64,000 nucleotides of DNA from Burhinus oedicnemus. Its lineage: Eukaryota > Chordata > Aves > Charadriiformes > Burhinidae. The notes under the pieces are model-generated. The model ran no database searches, had not been told where the DNA came from, and worked only from the letters and a program-made list of their open reading frames with translations. Made by a program: the position numbers and the translations under genes. Shown one piece after another: positions 51,101-64,000 of the stretch (its first letter is position 1; every line of letters begins with the position of its first letter). The stretch covers positions 714,100-778,099 of the forward strand of contig VFFE01006841.1 in NCBI GenBank assembly GCA_008921705.1, in the 5' to 3' direction.

Positions 51101-54100
51101 AACAAGTTACTAGATTTATGGCTGAGGAAGTCACCGTGGATTGTTTCCCCATACTTCCCTCCTTAGGGCAAGGGACTATTAGCTGTCTGTCAAAGTATCT
51201 CTGCCACAGGAGTCAAATGGAAAATTGCCAATCTATTTCCAAAATGAGAATCCACTAATACAGGTGGCAATATTTCTTTACAGACACCTTAGGAAAATTC
51301 ATACCAGCAAGTTTTGTAGTAAAATTGTAAGTCACAACATAAAATGAGATAATTGTTCTCAAAGCAAGTAATAAACCAAATTCCGTCAGTTCCCCAGGAA
51401 CAGACAACCAGAAGAATCACACGTATTTTGTCAGATTTCCATCCCAAGGTAAGCCATATACAAACGCACTTGAATTCTGCAAGAAGGTAACACTGTTCTC
51501 TCATATGCTGAGGAATACCTGGAAGAATAAACAAGATGTCCAAGACAGCACACCATTTCAGTCAGTCTCTCACCTGCTGATAGCATATTTGGATAGCACA
51601 TCTCAGCTGGGAGGTACCACTATTCTCATTTTTATTTTGGTGTTTGTTTTAACATGCAACACCTCGTCTTTCCCACCTACCACCTAGCTTATGAGAAGTG
51701 TTTCCTTTTAGGTTTCCTCCTTGGTTAGCATTAAAATGAGTTTAAACTTCAAACAATAAAACCATTGATGATGATATTAAATGTCATGCATTATATCATA
51801 TTTTCAGTTAAGACTTTTTTCTGTTGCTCATACTAGAAAACTAATATTAAGACTATAAGACAGGCTATCTTCAAGGCTTCCCCATGATAATTTTAGATAT
51901 AAATTAAAATGGAAGGACACCTTGTGGACCAGTTACTCTAGAACTACATACTATACAGCTTTCCATATTTTTTTCCTGAAACAGGTGTATTGAACATTGG
52001 TGAAGACAAAACAGCAGTTCTGATCAAATACTGGTTCAATACATTATTCTTAGATTGATTAACCATCAGATTTACCTTTCATTTAGGAAAAAATAAGTCA
52101 GTCTTCTACGCTAGCCAAACCCTCATAAATACTATATAAAAAAATGTTTATATAAGTATACTGACAATATATAATGAAGACAAATGAACAGCAACAGGAA
52201 AAGCTTATTACTAAACAGCTGAGAAGAATGAACACGTGCTCCATGTTTAGACAGTGATTTGCAGTAGCAAAAAAAGACTTAAAGAGTGAGATGTTTAGTC
52301 ACAAGAATGCTTTATAATAAAAAGCAGAACTATGGCTTTAACCAAAAATTCATTCAAAGCATCCAAGTTATTTAATTCCTTTTCAAAGTCTGGGTTGTTA
52401 CATTTAAGGCACAGCTGGGGAAGGAGAAGAGATGAACAGGTTTGGACAAGAGCAAGGGAACTTCAGTACTTTCTCTCCTTCTTCCCTACAGCATCTTCAG
52501 CTGCAGGGTTTTGCTACCTCCATTGTCCAATGATTTCAGCCAGCCTGGCACTGGCTTCCTTCCTCTTAGTTTTGAGCCAGTTCACCCTGCTACTTGTTGC
52601 TAATCAATGTGTGAAGAGATCAGATATGGAACACAGACTGTCTGAAGGAGGCTGAAGCAGAAAGGAAATGCAGATTTAGATGACAAGGGATACCTGTGCC
52701 AAGGCTAGTAAGGCAACTAGCTGGGTGTTGTGTGAGCCACCTTGCTGTGCCTGCAGATGAAACGCTGTATCGCTTCCCTCCCCCCATAATGAATGCAGCT
52801 TTTCCTGCATGGATCCCACTTGGAGTCCACACCCTTGAGAGGTTTCGTCAGCTTGAGCTCCTCAGCAGCCCTGTTCTTTGCTGAATGGCATAGGCTGGCA
52901 TTAAGAATAGGTTTCAGAAGTGACATCATATACAGAATGAAAATGCTAACCTTGAATTGTATTTAAAAGGATGTTACTTGAGAAAGGCGCGACTTCTCTG
53001 GAAGAAACCAGCTGCCAAATGAGCCAACTGAATAAGTCCTCTACACAAAGTTTTTGTGGCTAGATGAGCCAATCAGAAACCAATGAAAACAAAGCTAATG
53101 AGTAGTTTAACATTCTAAATTACTTCTACAATAGCTATAAAAAATATGGTCCTTTCTGTAGATAAATACAGTTCAACTGCTGTGCAGCATCTCAGGACTG
53201 AGATATCAAAATGAAGCTATTAACTGAAAGAATGGTTCGAGGTGATTTTTTTGTTCCAGTTTGTACAAGTAAGCTTCATGTTAACACCTGCACTTTTAAA
53301 TTAAGGTTCTCCCATTTATACTTTCAACGTAAAAGTTTTTTTGGCATTGTTGCCAAGAGACCAAGATGGGAAGACTAGTAATACTGTCAGTAAGCACATA
53401 CTACTTGAACTCACTTCACTGACTCAGAGGCATAGGAAGAGTAAGTAATGAAAGAACTGAGAAGGAAGCATCCAGGTGAAAGAAGAGCCTTTGGATCTAA
53501 TCCAAGCCTGAGTGTATAGTATGCCACTACAAGCTTAAGTGGCCAGCCACAGAACCCAACTACTCCAGACTTTGCAGAGACATGCTGACCTTACCTATAT
53601 CCAGTCAATGCCAAAGGCTCATGCAAGGGGTAATGAATGTATACATTATATTAATTTCAATCAGTGCTTCAGAACTTTCAGCATAATCTCACCATCTTCC
53701 TGGATCATAAAGAAATTTTAACTATAACTAACAGCATCACATGCAATCAAAGCCTACAACTGGTTCCCTGAAAATATTATTTCAGGAGTAAGCCACTCTG
53801 AATGGAAGCCCTCCCATGCCTTCAAGCTCACATGAACATCGCCTGAGAAGTTTTCCACTTGTCTTCGGTACAGAGACAGAAGTTAGGCTGGCTTGACATA
53901 GCTGCTACTGTTTAGAGAGTAACAGTTCAGATTCAGAGGTACTTACTAAACTATTTTTTGACAAGATGCAAAGATGGGATAACATCACCTTTGCTAGAAA
54001 GGCAATAACATGAAGATAAAATTATGTTTGTTTTGACAAGTCACAATTGTCTAGAACTTATCCCATCAAGTATATCAAATTTGTACACATTTGTATGCTG

Positions 54101-57100
54101 TCTGTCATTGGGAAGAGCACCTCTGAAGCGTGGCCTGAGGTTCGGAGTAGACAGCCCTCCTGCAGCATGCCAGCTATGCACAGGAAGCCCACTCAAGACC
54201 GTCCAGGCTTACTTCCACTCACACCAGCCAGCTCAGGCTGCCCACTAACCTCCATACTAACCATCCCACTGACAACCGCACAGGGTAACTCGAGTCAGGG
54301 AGCCATGCTCCAGCAACAGAAAGCTGAAGGGTCATATGTTAGTTTGCTCTAATAAGAGCCTCAGAGTCCTTGAGAAAGTAAGTAATGCTAGAAGAGTGCA
54401 AGAGCTACCGTGGAACAGTACTGCCAATTAAATACATGTTGTCTAGAACGGAGAAGGCAGACAACACCTTCGCTCTAAGGAAGGGCACGCTGTTACCTTT
54501 TGGGACACTGTCAAAAGCCATAATTTATAACCCTAGTCTAATTCCTAATTCTAATTTTATCAATGCTTCCATGATATTGGGGGGGATTATTACTTGTAGT
54601 TAATATAATTGTATTAAGTACAAGAGGGGAAGAAGCAGGAGAGTATTACATCTTCCCTCCATTACCATTTAATTAAGTAGAAGAGCAGCAGCACTGGGAA
54701 GACCGGGACCTCAGTGTTCCAGTAATTCTTTTGTACTTCATCCTCTCTAATTCCCTAATGTTTTTTTGTTTAGTTTTGTTGTTGTTTTGTTCAGGGTAGA
54801 ATCCACTCCTGACCACTGCCTGACATTTCCAGTTCTGAATTGTATTTATTTTTGTTCTTATTTTTCCATAAACTGTCTATCCTCTCTTCCCAAAATATTT
54901 GCCCATCCATTTAAAAGCCTTTAACAGAAGCTGATAACAAATGCATTGTGTTGGAACACCATTACAACATTACAGATGCTTCTACAGAAACTAGAGGGTG
55001 GAAGTTATATTTGCCATTTGTTCAGTCAATTCAATATGATATAATAGAGAATTTAGTTATCTGCCCAATAGTTTCTATAACTCGCAAGCACTTGAGTGGG
55101 AGAGCCACAATTTTCATTCTCCCCTACAAATAACCATTGTGCTCTGAAGGGAGATGGTTCATACAACAAACTCTGATGACTGATAAGTAAGCCGGCCAAT
55201 TAAAGAAAATCTGGTTTCCAATGTGCTCGTCGAGCCACAAAAAACAGTGTTTAGGACACACTCAGCCAGCTCATTTGGCAACCAGTTTCTTACAGAGAAG
55301 TCATGCCTTTCTCAAGTAACATCCTTGTATGGATCAAGTATTCTTGAAATTTGAGTGACTTTGTCTAGCAGCCTGCAGACCCCCTTCACGCTCCAACTTC
55401 AGTGTATTAAATCTCCAGTGCCTTTGGGCACACCATATATAGCAGTGGGGGCGGGGTGTGCTGCAGGGGGGTGAAATTTAACTCTTTACCAGCATTGCTG
55501 TCCTGGACAATTGCTTTTAAAGGAAAAAGAAAGCTTGGAGGCATGACGATTCTTTCCATTCTCTAACAAGTTCTTTCCTCAGAGTAACAGACTCGCTCTG
55601 CCTCGCATATACGTGCATTTACATTTTAGAACAATATAGCTGACTTTCTAAACCACAGAAAGACACAGCAAGCCCCTAGAAGCTGCCCGATCTTTATCTC
55701 TTAGACCCTCAATCACCTGACATGGCATTACTCAAGGTTACAGAAGATGAGGAAGAGCAACCTTGTCAGGCGACAGGGACCACTACCGACTAGTCCACTG
55801 GCGGAGATTCACAGACCACGCTACCAACCCTCGCATCGGAGAGCGGCACTCTCTAGCGCTAGGTTGGGTTACAAAGCTTAAAGGCGTCCATAATACAGAC
55901 AGCTTTCAAGCTTTGCTTGCACCAAAGATTTAAGACTAGGGGGTTTTATACTGTACACTTAACCTGTCTGACAGCATGAATGGTCTGAGTAGCAAGAACC
56001 ACTGAAGTGAGAGGGGAGGGAAAAGGGGAGGATTTGAAGTTTGATAGCTGACATTTCCCCCTAAATAATAGTTTGCCTTTTGTTAACCAAGAGCAGCTGA
56101 ACAAAAGGCTGTATAAAATTAGTCTTCTAGCATATGCCTGCCACTCTGGTCAGCGAGCACCTAAATACGCAAACAGAACTCACAAAACCCAAGACAACAT
56201 GGGACAAGGGGAAGACACAGCAACAAGCTCTAACATTACCATCCAAGAATCCCGTTGGAGTTCGATTTCTGAATCTCAGGTCCCGGTCAGCCTTTTAATC
56301 CAGCCACAGTATTTGGTAGCTCTGTACATTTACCAACACTTTAACTACGAAGAGGAAATATTTACAGTAGATGGTAGTTTATAACAACATCGGCTATCCA
56401 CAAAATGTGACTGGCATGTAATATAAGCAAACAACTAGAAAAGATAAGGTTTAGCAAACTTGACAAAATACCTTTAAATATTTTGGTCATGCATGGAGAC
56501 CAACATTAAAGGGAAGATGATGTAACACAAGCTTAGTTATTACCTTTAGCTCACTAAAGGACCCTTCTCCCCCCCCAAAGCACTGAGATCCAAGGGCAGT
56601 CACTGTTTTGACAGTCCTGGAAAGTACTGGTACTGAGAGTAGCCTTGGTGATTACTTGTGTGATCTTAATGAAGATCATACCATGGTAGCCAACAGGAGT
56701 AAGACATAACTACTGAGGTAACAACAGGAGGACAGCAGCCTTTGATTGGATTAATCTGTTTCAGAAACGAGTTTAAGATGTTTCGCATGTTTCTTTCTTC
56801 AGTAGAGACCATTTCCACTGCAGCATTGAAGACATACCTCACTCTCCACAAAATTTTAAATATTCAACTCTGAAAAGTTACTTTCACCCATTGCTAGTGA
56901 GACTAGTTTAAAGATTGCCTCAAGTGGCCTGCCTGCTGCTGGAAGGTAAGCCATTTTCTCCAAGTCAACACCAGGGCAGAGGCATAGCACAAAGGATGCA
57001 AAGTCATAAAACAACAAGCTTCTCATTTACAGTTTCCAGTTCCAGTCTTAGTCACTTCAAAAATATTTCACCTACATATGTAGGAAAACTGCTGACCAGA

Positions 57101-60100
57101 CATCATTCTATCCAACAAGCTCACCATCTGAGGTTTTAGAAATGCATGTTACACACTCAAGTGAAATAACAGGACTGGAGCTCTTATTTCTTACAGCTGA
57201 ACACGTAACTATGAATTAATTCTTGTGAGGAAGTGTCAGTATTGCACACATATCCAAGAGGCAGCACAGTAGGACAACACAGAACATATATTCGTGAGCC
57301 TCATGTGTGGTTACTGAGCTTTACTGCTTTTCATATTTAACAGCTAGAGCAGTCAAAGCTGGTCAGCATTTTTAGTTCCTAAATAAGATTACTAGCTACG
57401 GACTCCATAGTTGAAAATTGTTATTCTGTTGAGTGTTGATAAAGAAGAAATAGCTTAGACTCAAAAGAACTTCAGGAAAGTAGTACTACTCCTTTATTAG
57501 CCACATACAATTTCTCTTCTTTAAGAGGGAGGGGGAACGAGAAGAGGAAGAGATAAAAATTGTCTAAAGTGATACTGCATAGTAAAGAAGCTTTTGAACT
57601 CAAGTTAGAAAACAGCAGATAGTATTGCTCCAGTTCTTTAACACATTTTTGTTCTATTCCTGTGACTTTCAAAACTGATTTGGATGCACAAGCATAATTT
57701 GTTAGATAAGAGGACCAAAACCATCCCACCCACATAGCCCTTAAACAAGCACAGCCAGGGCAAGCAGAAAACAGCCCGTGGAAGGAGCTGCAGCTGAGCC
57801 CATGATGAGAACAGCTAAAACAAAGACATATGCCTAATATATTTTAGGATCAGGGACATCCATTCATCACATTAACCAATAGTTGCATTGCCAGGCAGCA
57901 GCCCCATTCCCATCCAGTATTTCTACACTTTAATTAAAGACTTAGAATGATAGGGTAAAATCATTACTAAAAATCATGCACTACATAATTATGATCCAAG
58001 ATTATATTTGTAACTGCTCTATTGAAAGTGGATTACAGCTAAAGACAATAAACCCCTTCTGTGAAATCTTATCTGTGGTAACATTAGTCTTGCATTCAGT
58101 GCATTGTTCGTACAGCTTAAGATCTGTGCTCTCAACACATCATGATTCTTTGTCTGATGGAAAGACACCAACAACTTTGCAGGAAGGAAGGGAGTATGGG
58201 AGGAGAACTAGGAAGAGACAGGGTCAAGACAGTATTGAAAGAAGAATGATACCTTCTTAACTTTAAAACAGAGGAACTAGGTAGTTTTCCTCTAAGGAAG
58301 CAAGGTCTAGCAAGCATGTTTACATGCTCTGAAGATTTAGCTGAAAGGAGAAACTCCTACACATGATGCAAGATTTCTTCACTAAATCGGAGCAAAAAAA
58401 AAAAAAAAATCAGTCAGACCCTCTCTCCAAGTTATGAGATACACTTTGATACATCAATTTTAGCAAAACTGAAGTTAAAGAAAATTAAGTTCTCAGTACA
58501 CAGTAGACTAGTTTCATGCCTACTTATTGTATGCACATTTCCAGTCCTATTTTCTCAAGAACGTTATTATAACCTCAGAAGTCTATGCTGCAGCCTGCAA
58601 GTTTCTACTGTATTGACACTGTTGATTTTTCAAAGATGTTCTCACAGTCCATGAAAGTTTTCTGAATAGACAAGGCATTTCTGCTTCTTCCAATTTTTAT
58701 TCAATGGAAACTATCTGAAGTCATGTTTAATTAGACCAGTAGTGTAACGATATCAGATTACCACCACGAAAAAAAAACTAACTTGGCTTTATTTACCCTA
58801 AAATGTTGAGAGTATTTGAACATCAGTCACACCAAAGCAGGGAAAAGGAGGGGAGGTTTTGATTCTGTTCAGTATGGTATTAAAGCTGTTTCAAGACCAA
58901 AGTTTTCATTCTCTTACAAGAGAGAGACAGATAAATAAAAATACTTTTATGTACAGAGGAGAGCCAGGAGCTAAAGGTACCCTGGGGAAGGGGCAGCTGA
59001 AAGGAAAGTAAGGCAGAGTAATCTAAGAGGTGACCTGTTTAGCACCAGGTATCTAAATATTATTTGTAAGTAAAAAAAAAGTGTGAAATTAGGGATTATT
59101 AAAACCCTTCATCATTCCAGAGATGTTAAGTCCACTTTACATAGAGCATGTATGAACAAGATAACCGACTGCCCTACTTCCTCCACCAGGAAAAAATTAA
59201 AAAGTGAAACACAAGATCATACCATGGTCTTCAGATTAGGCACCTGCATGTGCATTTGCTATTAGAAGAGAAAAGACATACTAAGCACAATAAATGAAGG
59301 GTGCATCAGTACAAAGAAGTATACACACAGTTTCTTACATATACTGGAAGTATATATTTCTCTAGTTCATGTGCACATTCTCCTATACAGCTGAAGCTAC
59401 AGCAGCCATGACAGCTGCGACATGACAAAGTATGACATATTAAGACCAGTGCTGCCAGGATGCACTCCTAGAAGTTTTACCTCCTAACAAAATGATTAAA
59501 GAACCTCAACCATTAGAAAAAGGAACAGCAAGAGCCTGCATCACATTTGTATCACAGACTGCAGTTTCATGTAAATAGCCCTTGAGCAAGAGACACAGAA
59601 GTGGGGACACAGGCATCTTCCCCTTGTGTTAGCCAACTGTTTTGGCAAGACCTGTGGGTGGACAGTATTAAGAACACCATGGAGTAAAGCTCAGTGTCTG
59701 GCAGGGATGGCAAGCCATTACACAAGAAAGACTGCATCTAACCTACCCTTCCTAGCCACAGTATTCCTCCTTTTCCCTCATACCAGTTCACTTCAGGCCA
59801 GATTCCTCTACAATTAAAATAAAGAAGGAGGAAAGGAAAAAAGTTTTCTACCATGTTAAGCAAATTAAATTGGCTCACAGAAGCATCTCCTGAGTGCACA
59901 CAACCAAGGCTGGTAAGAACTGAGGAAGTGAAATCCCCCTCTATGATTAGCCATGAGATGTTAAAGACGGCTCACTCCCTACTGTGAAACTAGAGCTTTA
60001 CCCTACAATCAGCAAAATTAGCCAAGGTACCAGGTAAGTAGCTTTCAGCTCAGCTGACAGTTAGGTGTTTCAGTATCTTCCCCTATACATACACAAGCCT

Positions 60101-60278
60101 TCAAAAGTTCACCTTTTACAGTCTGTAAAACAAAAGAAGAGAAATGTTAACTTTTGGTAGTCTAAAAAGACAATAAATTCAGGAATATATGCAACTCCAG
60201 AATTCAACACAGCAATCTAATTTTAGCCAGGCTTGTCTACATGCGCTGCTACCCCCATGAGCCACTTCAACTCCCTGA

Positions 60279-60288
60279 TCTCGCGAGA
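60279..60288. promoter_or_regulatory. Perfect TCTCGCGAGA element
   Basis: This 10-bp palindrome is the core-promoter element known to be bound by BANP and associated with ZBTB33 when unmethylated. It lies in a modestly CpG-enriched stretch (60240-60650) within intron 1. Away from an annotated promoter it is unexpected; function is inferred from the motif only. Confidence 0.45.
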
Positions 60289-63200
60289 AACTTGTGAGTT
60301 TGTGAGTTAATCTGATCAATGAAGAATCTGACCAAAGCCAGAACTGATGCAAGCAAAAGGAAGGAACAGTGTGGCTGAGCGCAAAGGGCGAAAGAACTTT
60401 AAAATCCTTTCTTGCAGTGGGGGAGAGCTGTGGTACTACAGGGTTTTGCCTTGTAGTCTGTGAACCACTTTTAAAATGGAATCTGTGAAGCAATATGAGA
60501 ACTAGGGGGTCACAGACGATTAAGTTGACTGAATTTGGCAACTCCGCACTCTCCCTAGAAAGTGTTAGAAGTCCGCTATTGAAGTGTTCTGACCATCCGC
60601 CACTGGTACCACCAGGTGATACTAAAGCATGCAGCAGCTGAGAGTTGGCATAAAGGAAACCCCGTATTATTTCACTTGAGACTTGTGGCCTTTCCACTTT
60701 CTGCAACAGCAAAATCATTTGAATCCAAGTAGTTTATCTGTACAAGCCAAGTATCCTACAGCTGTTCCAATATTTTCTAAGCATCTGGTTTGATTTGCAG
60801 TCTATTATTGAGAACTCTATGAGAAGAAAAAGAGGGGCTCTTTCAGTCCAAGAGATGAGACAATCAAGCACGCTTTGACATATCATTTAGCATATTTGAT
60901 TTAATTATGGGTGAGACGAAAGCAAAACCTTTTTCAAGTTTAAAGTCCTGTTCTGGTGTTTTTATGACAATAACATCTAGTTACTACTGTAATGTTGATA
61001 ATTCTATCCATACAATAAACATGGTCACACAGAAGAAAATTTTCAGGGTTGCAATACAAATATTGCTACACTTGTAGAATGCTTTGAAGAATCTGCCTGA
61101 GATTAAGCATTTCCCTTGTTACCCTGATAGCATTTTACTTCAGACAGTGGAGTTCCAAGTGGTAAGCAACCAGACTGGGTTTCACCGCAGAAGATTGGCT
61201 TCTGCCTTTTTTTTTTTTTTGCAGGAATAGTTTACTTACTTTCTTTTCATGCATTGCTGTACTATTTGCAGGCATTAGCCACCCTGAAAGCAGCGCCTAG
61301 AGTTCCACTTTCTTTAATGTTTGCCACTACAGTAACAGCCAATATTTTGTTGTGACTGCATGTACTCACAGCACAGAACAGGTTACTGTTATTTTACATG
61401 AGTCAATAGCCGAACTGAGAGCAGAACCAACTCAACTAAAAAGCAACCACTCCAGACATCCCGGTAAAGAGCTGAAATCTGCATTTCTCTGCACTGAAAG
61501 GATGAGCAACTACATTGATTTTGTCTCACAAATGCGTATCCGTGGTCTTGTTTTGATACTTGGAACACCCAGTAAGTCACCACCCACAGTGCTATTTCCC
61601 TCCTCGCTTAAGGGAGTCTCAAAGTGGGGGGTGGGAGGAGGGAAAGTTATGGTGAATGGACAGTGCTCCCCAGGCGGAGGGGTGGAAAGACCAGAGAGGA
61701 ACAGAACCAAAGGTAACAAGTGAAGTAGCGATGTTGGGAGGACAGGAGTATCATGTGCTAGGTGAGGAGGTAAAAAAAAATAAAATAAAGGGGGCAGCTG
61801 CTTTGGCCCAGAAAAGCCTCAGGGACAGGGTCAGAGTCAAACTCCTCATAACTGATCTCGGACAGGGTAAGGAGGATACATCCTGGGGAAGGAGAACTCC
61901 GCATCCAAGAGAACTACTATTCTAGCAGCTTACAGATGAAATCTGCCTGCGCTCAAACTTACCTGCATGACTGAGGGCATATCCTGCTCTGTCACCAGCT
62001 TTTCCCACTTACATACTGAGCAGAACCAGAGTTTATAGCTAGCAATATTAAGGTTTCAGGCTACCATTCCAGCCTTGCACTTTAGGTTTGTTTTTACACT
62101 ATCAGACAGCCAAAGTACTTAGTGCATCACTTAAGCACTCTCTTGGAAAGCTGCCTTTCTATTATCGTTCCTTTTATGAGGCTGTAAATAGCATTCTTAG
62201 AACTAAACAAGCAATAACCCTCACAGTTTTGCAGCCACCCTTTCTCAAAAAAATTGTACACCTCGCCCACATTTTTAGCGAAAGCAAGAATGATTTACAG
62301 GATAAACTGTTCCCAACAGTCATAGTCTCTCCCAAACATTTCCCTTTGAGTGAATAATAAATACTTGCAAATACTGATCAGGCACACCCACATTAAGGAA
62401 CCACCAAAACTCACTAATCAAGAACAGCAATAGATCATTAATTTGCAGAATAAAAGCCTTTCTCAACAGGAGCTGAAGGCTTGAAAACGCTCACTTGTTT
62501 TAAAACAATTTCTAGGTCTACTGGACACAAGGACACCCAAAACCAATCCTAAGAGACATGCCTTTCCCGATGCCTTTCAAAGCACACTGTTGAAAATAAA
62601 ATTGAGCTATGTAAAATAAATTAACAAGCTTTTCTAGAAAAGTTGTACAGTTTAAGCACGGCTAGAATATCTTTCTTCCCTTTGCAATTTAAGCTTTTAA
62701 GTCTACAAAACACCTTGGAGCTCCTGTCCCAGCTACTCCTCACCAAGTGGTGGAGGATACATCTGCTGTAGAAGCTAGATACTCTATGCTATGGCCAACA
62801 GCCCTCCCTTGTTTCATTTTACACACTTCAACAAGAAGTTTTGTCACAGTGAGAACATAAGAACTAGAACCTTTAGCCCATGCCACAAGTCCAAAGTTAT
62901 ACTCCAAAACGAAGGCAGAAACATAGCATTTTTTAGCTTATTAAGAACACCATGCTTCATTTAATTCTGACATTCAGTATTACGTATGTTTTTTAGGAAA
63001 TCGACTAGCAGGAAGATAATTCAAGATCCCACAAAAAGCTGTAAGCAGCCCAATTGGCAGTAAGGTGTTTTGGTTTAGTTTGGGGTTTTTTTTCCCCCCC
63101 AAACCTCAAGCAGCCCCCAAAACGCCATTTTAAGGTTTTTCTTTTTTCACCAAATTCCTGCTTTCTGTCCTCTGACACTAGTAACTTTAAGAACCAAGAA

Positions 63201-63841
63201 AAGCTCTTCCAGAGCCTTCCAACAATCTCAGAGGTACAGTAGCATTAGAGGCGATCGGGAAAGCATCCTTGCAGACTGAAGACAAAGGCATCACCACCAC
63301 ATTTCACCAGGCTGAACGCCTTCCTGCATCAGTTAAGCAAGCATCCCACAGAAAACTCCTGTACTACCCTGTCCTCAGGCGGGTTTTTGCCCTGAAGCGG
63401 CTTGTTGTGCTGTCCGATTTAACACCGGGAAGGAAACTACCCCCAACGCTGAAGTTACTGGAAAATTCCAGCAAAATCCCCCGCGTTGACCCCCAGAGCA
63501 GACGGGGGGGGACAGCAGACCGCCATTTTCCAGTTTCAGATGAAAATCAAGTTTCAAACTATCACAGCAAGAAGCTATGTCCCAATGAAACTTGAGACAC
63601 TTTCAGTGCATTTTGAAGAAGCCGCAGCCTCTTTCAGATCCGTGAAACAATACGTGGGAGCATCAGGAACAAAACTTGCGAGCCGAGCGTTTTAAATGAA
63701 GACCACGTTAAGCAAGTTCCCATTTTTACATCCGTAAAGTTCTCGTGTGCACCACAGAGGCAGCTAAAACGTTACCCAGGAGCAGCAGATGGTACCCGCA
63801 AGGGTGAACATCTTTGCTCGTTTTCCGACTATCTTCAATGA

Positions 63842-63864
63842 ATATATACATATATATATATATA
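63842..63864. repeat. TA microsatellite
   Basis: An alternating A/T run of 23 bp with one C interruption, near the high-coordinate end of the window. Confidence 0.95.
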
Positions 63865-64000
63865 AAAGGAGTCTTTTCCTCGTTACAGTTATCTTCCTTC
63901 CCTGTTTGTTCGTTTCTCTTTCTTCGATGGGTTACAAGCCGAGCGCGGTACAAAGCGGACCCCACGAAGTAATTTAACTTTGCATCAGAAACACTCGGGG

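Larger units (their letters stand above)
3297..64000 (-). other. TRIM71: TRIM71 gene span within the window (5' end missing)
   Basis: Three coding exons at 23119-23286, 13720-13854 and 9621-11072 splice in phase 0 to a 584-residue C-terminal fragment, followed by a ~6.3 kb 3' UTR. The human protein has 868 residues, so about 284 N-terminal residues (RING finger, linker, B-box 1 and the first ligands of B-box 2) are absent. None of the open frames in the window shows a RING or B-box 1 signature, so the first exon should lie past 64000 and intron 1 exceeds 40.7 kb. TRIM71 is the vertebrate LIN-41, which keeps progenitor cells undifferentiated and is switched off by let-7 and miR-125. In mammals the downstream neighbours are CCR4 and GLB1; neither is visible here. 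Confidence 0.9.
23287..64000 (-). other. TRIM71 intron 1, partial (>40.7 kb)
   Basis: It starts at the acceptor above 23286 and continues past the window. I found no protein-coding gene and no recognisable interspersed element in it. It holds homopolymer tracts, an assembly gap (35267-35286), a 31-bp tandem duplication, hairpin-forming inverted repeats, CpG-enriched pockets near 44395-44790 and 60240-60650, and a rising CpG density after about 63240. Large first introns are typical for this gene and may hold enhancers, but sequence alone does not prove any. Confidence 0.75.

Noticed and set aside
55790..55870. Local CpG cluster that might be a tRNA
   Set aside because: No convincing A box, B box or cloverleaf can be formed.
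63861..63868. TATAAAAG resembling a TATA box on the plus strand
   Set aside because: It is the edge of a TA microsatellite and points away from the direction of TRIM71.

Overview
This is a vertebrate, almost certainly avian, nuclear window. It holds the 3' two thirds of one protein-coding gene on the minus strand, TRIM71 (LIN-41), an RNA-binding RING/B-box/NHL protein of stem cells and early development. The bird call rests on a classic CR1 LINE 3' end at about 14983-15330, low interspersed-repeat content and compact introns; a non-avian reptile is not excluded.

Layout from low to high coordinates, which is 3' to 5' for the gene. Positions 1 to about 3295 are intergenic DNA downstream of TRIM71 with no supportable gene and a 20-N gap at 366-385. 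About 3297-9620 is a ~6.3 kb 3' UTR ending at a well-formed poly(A) site. Positions 9621-11072 are the last coding exon (coiled-coil end, filamin domain, six NHL repeats, TAA stop). Positions 13720-13854 and 23119-23286 are two small phase-0 exons carrying the coiled coil and the second half of B-box 2. From 23287 to the window end is more than 40 kb of intron 1. The first exon (RING, B-box 1, start of B-box 2, about 280 residues in the human protein) is not seen and should lie beyond position 64000. The three exons join in frame into a 584-residue C-terminal fragment.

The main regulatory content is in the 3' UTR. It has four perfect 8-mer let-7 sites, one 7-mer let-7 site, a strong miR-125 site 27 nt after the stop codon and a second, weaker miR-125 site. 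This is the known heterochronic let-7/lin-4 control of LIN-41. Two let-7 sites close to the stop lie beside miR-125, and two form a tight distal pair.

The introns contain one CR1 fragment, homopolymer tracts, a 31-bp tandem duplication, hairpin-forming inverted repeats, two CpG-enriched pockets, a perfect TCTCGCGAGA element, and rising CpG density with two YY1-like motifs toward the high-coordinate end. I found no convincing second protein-coding gene, RNA gene or CRISPR array. I see no undescribed system here; the items worth follow-up are the miRNA-site architecture and a few unexplained intronic elements.
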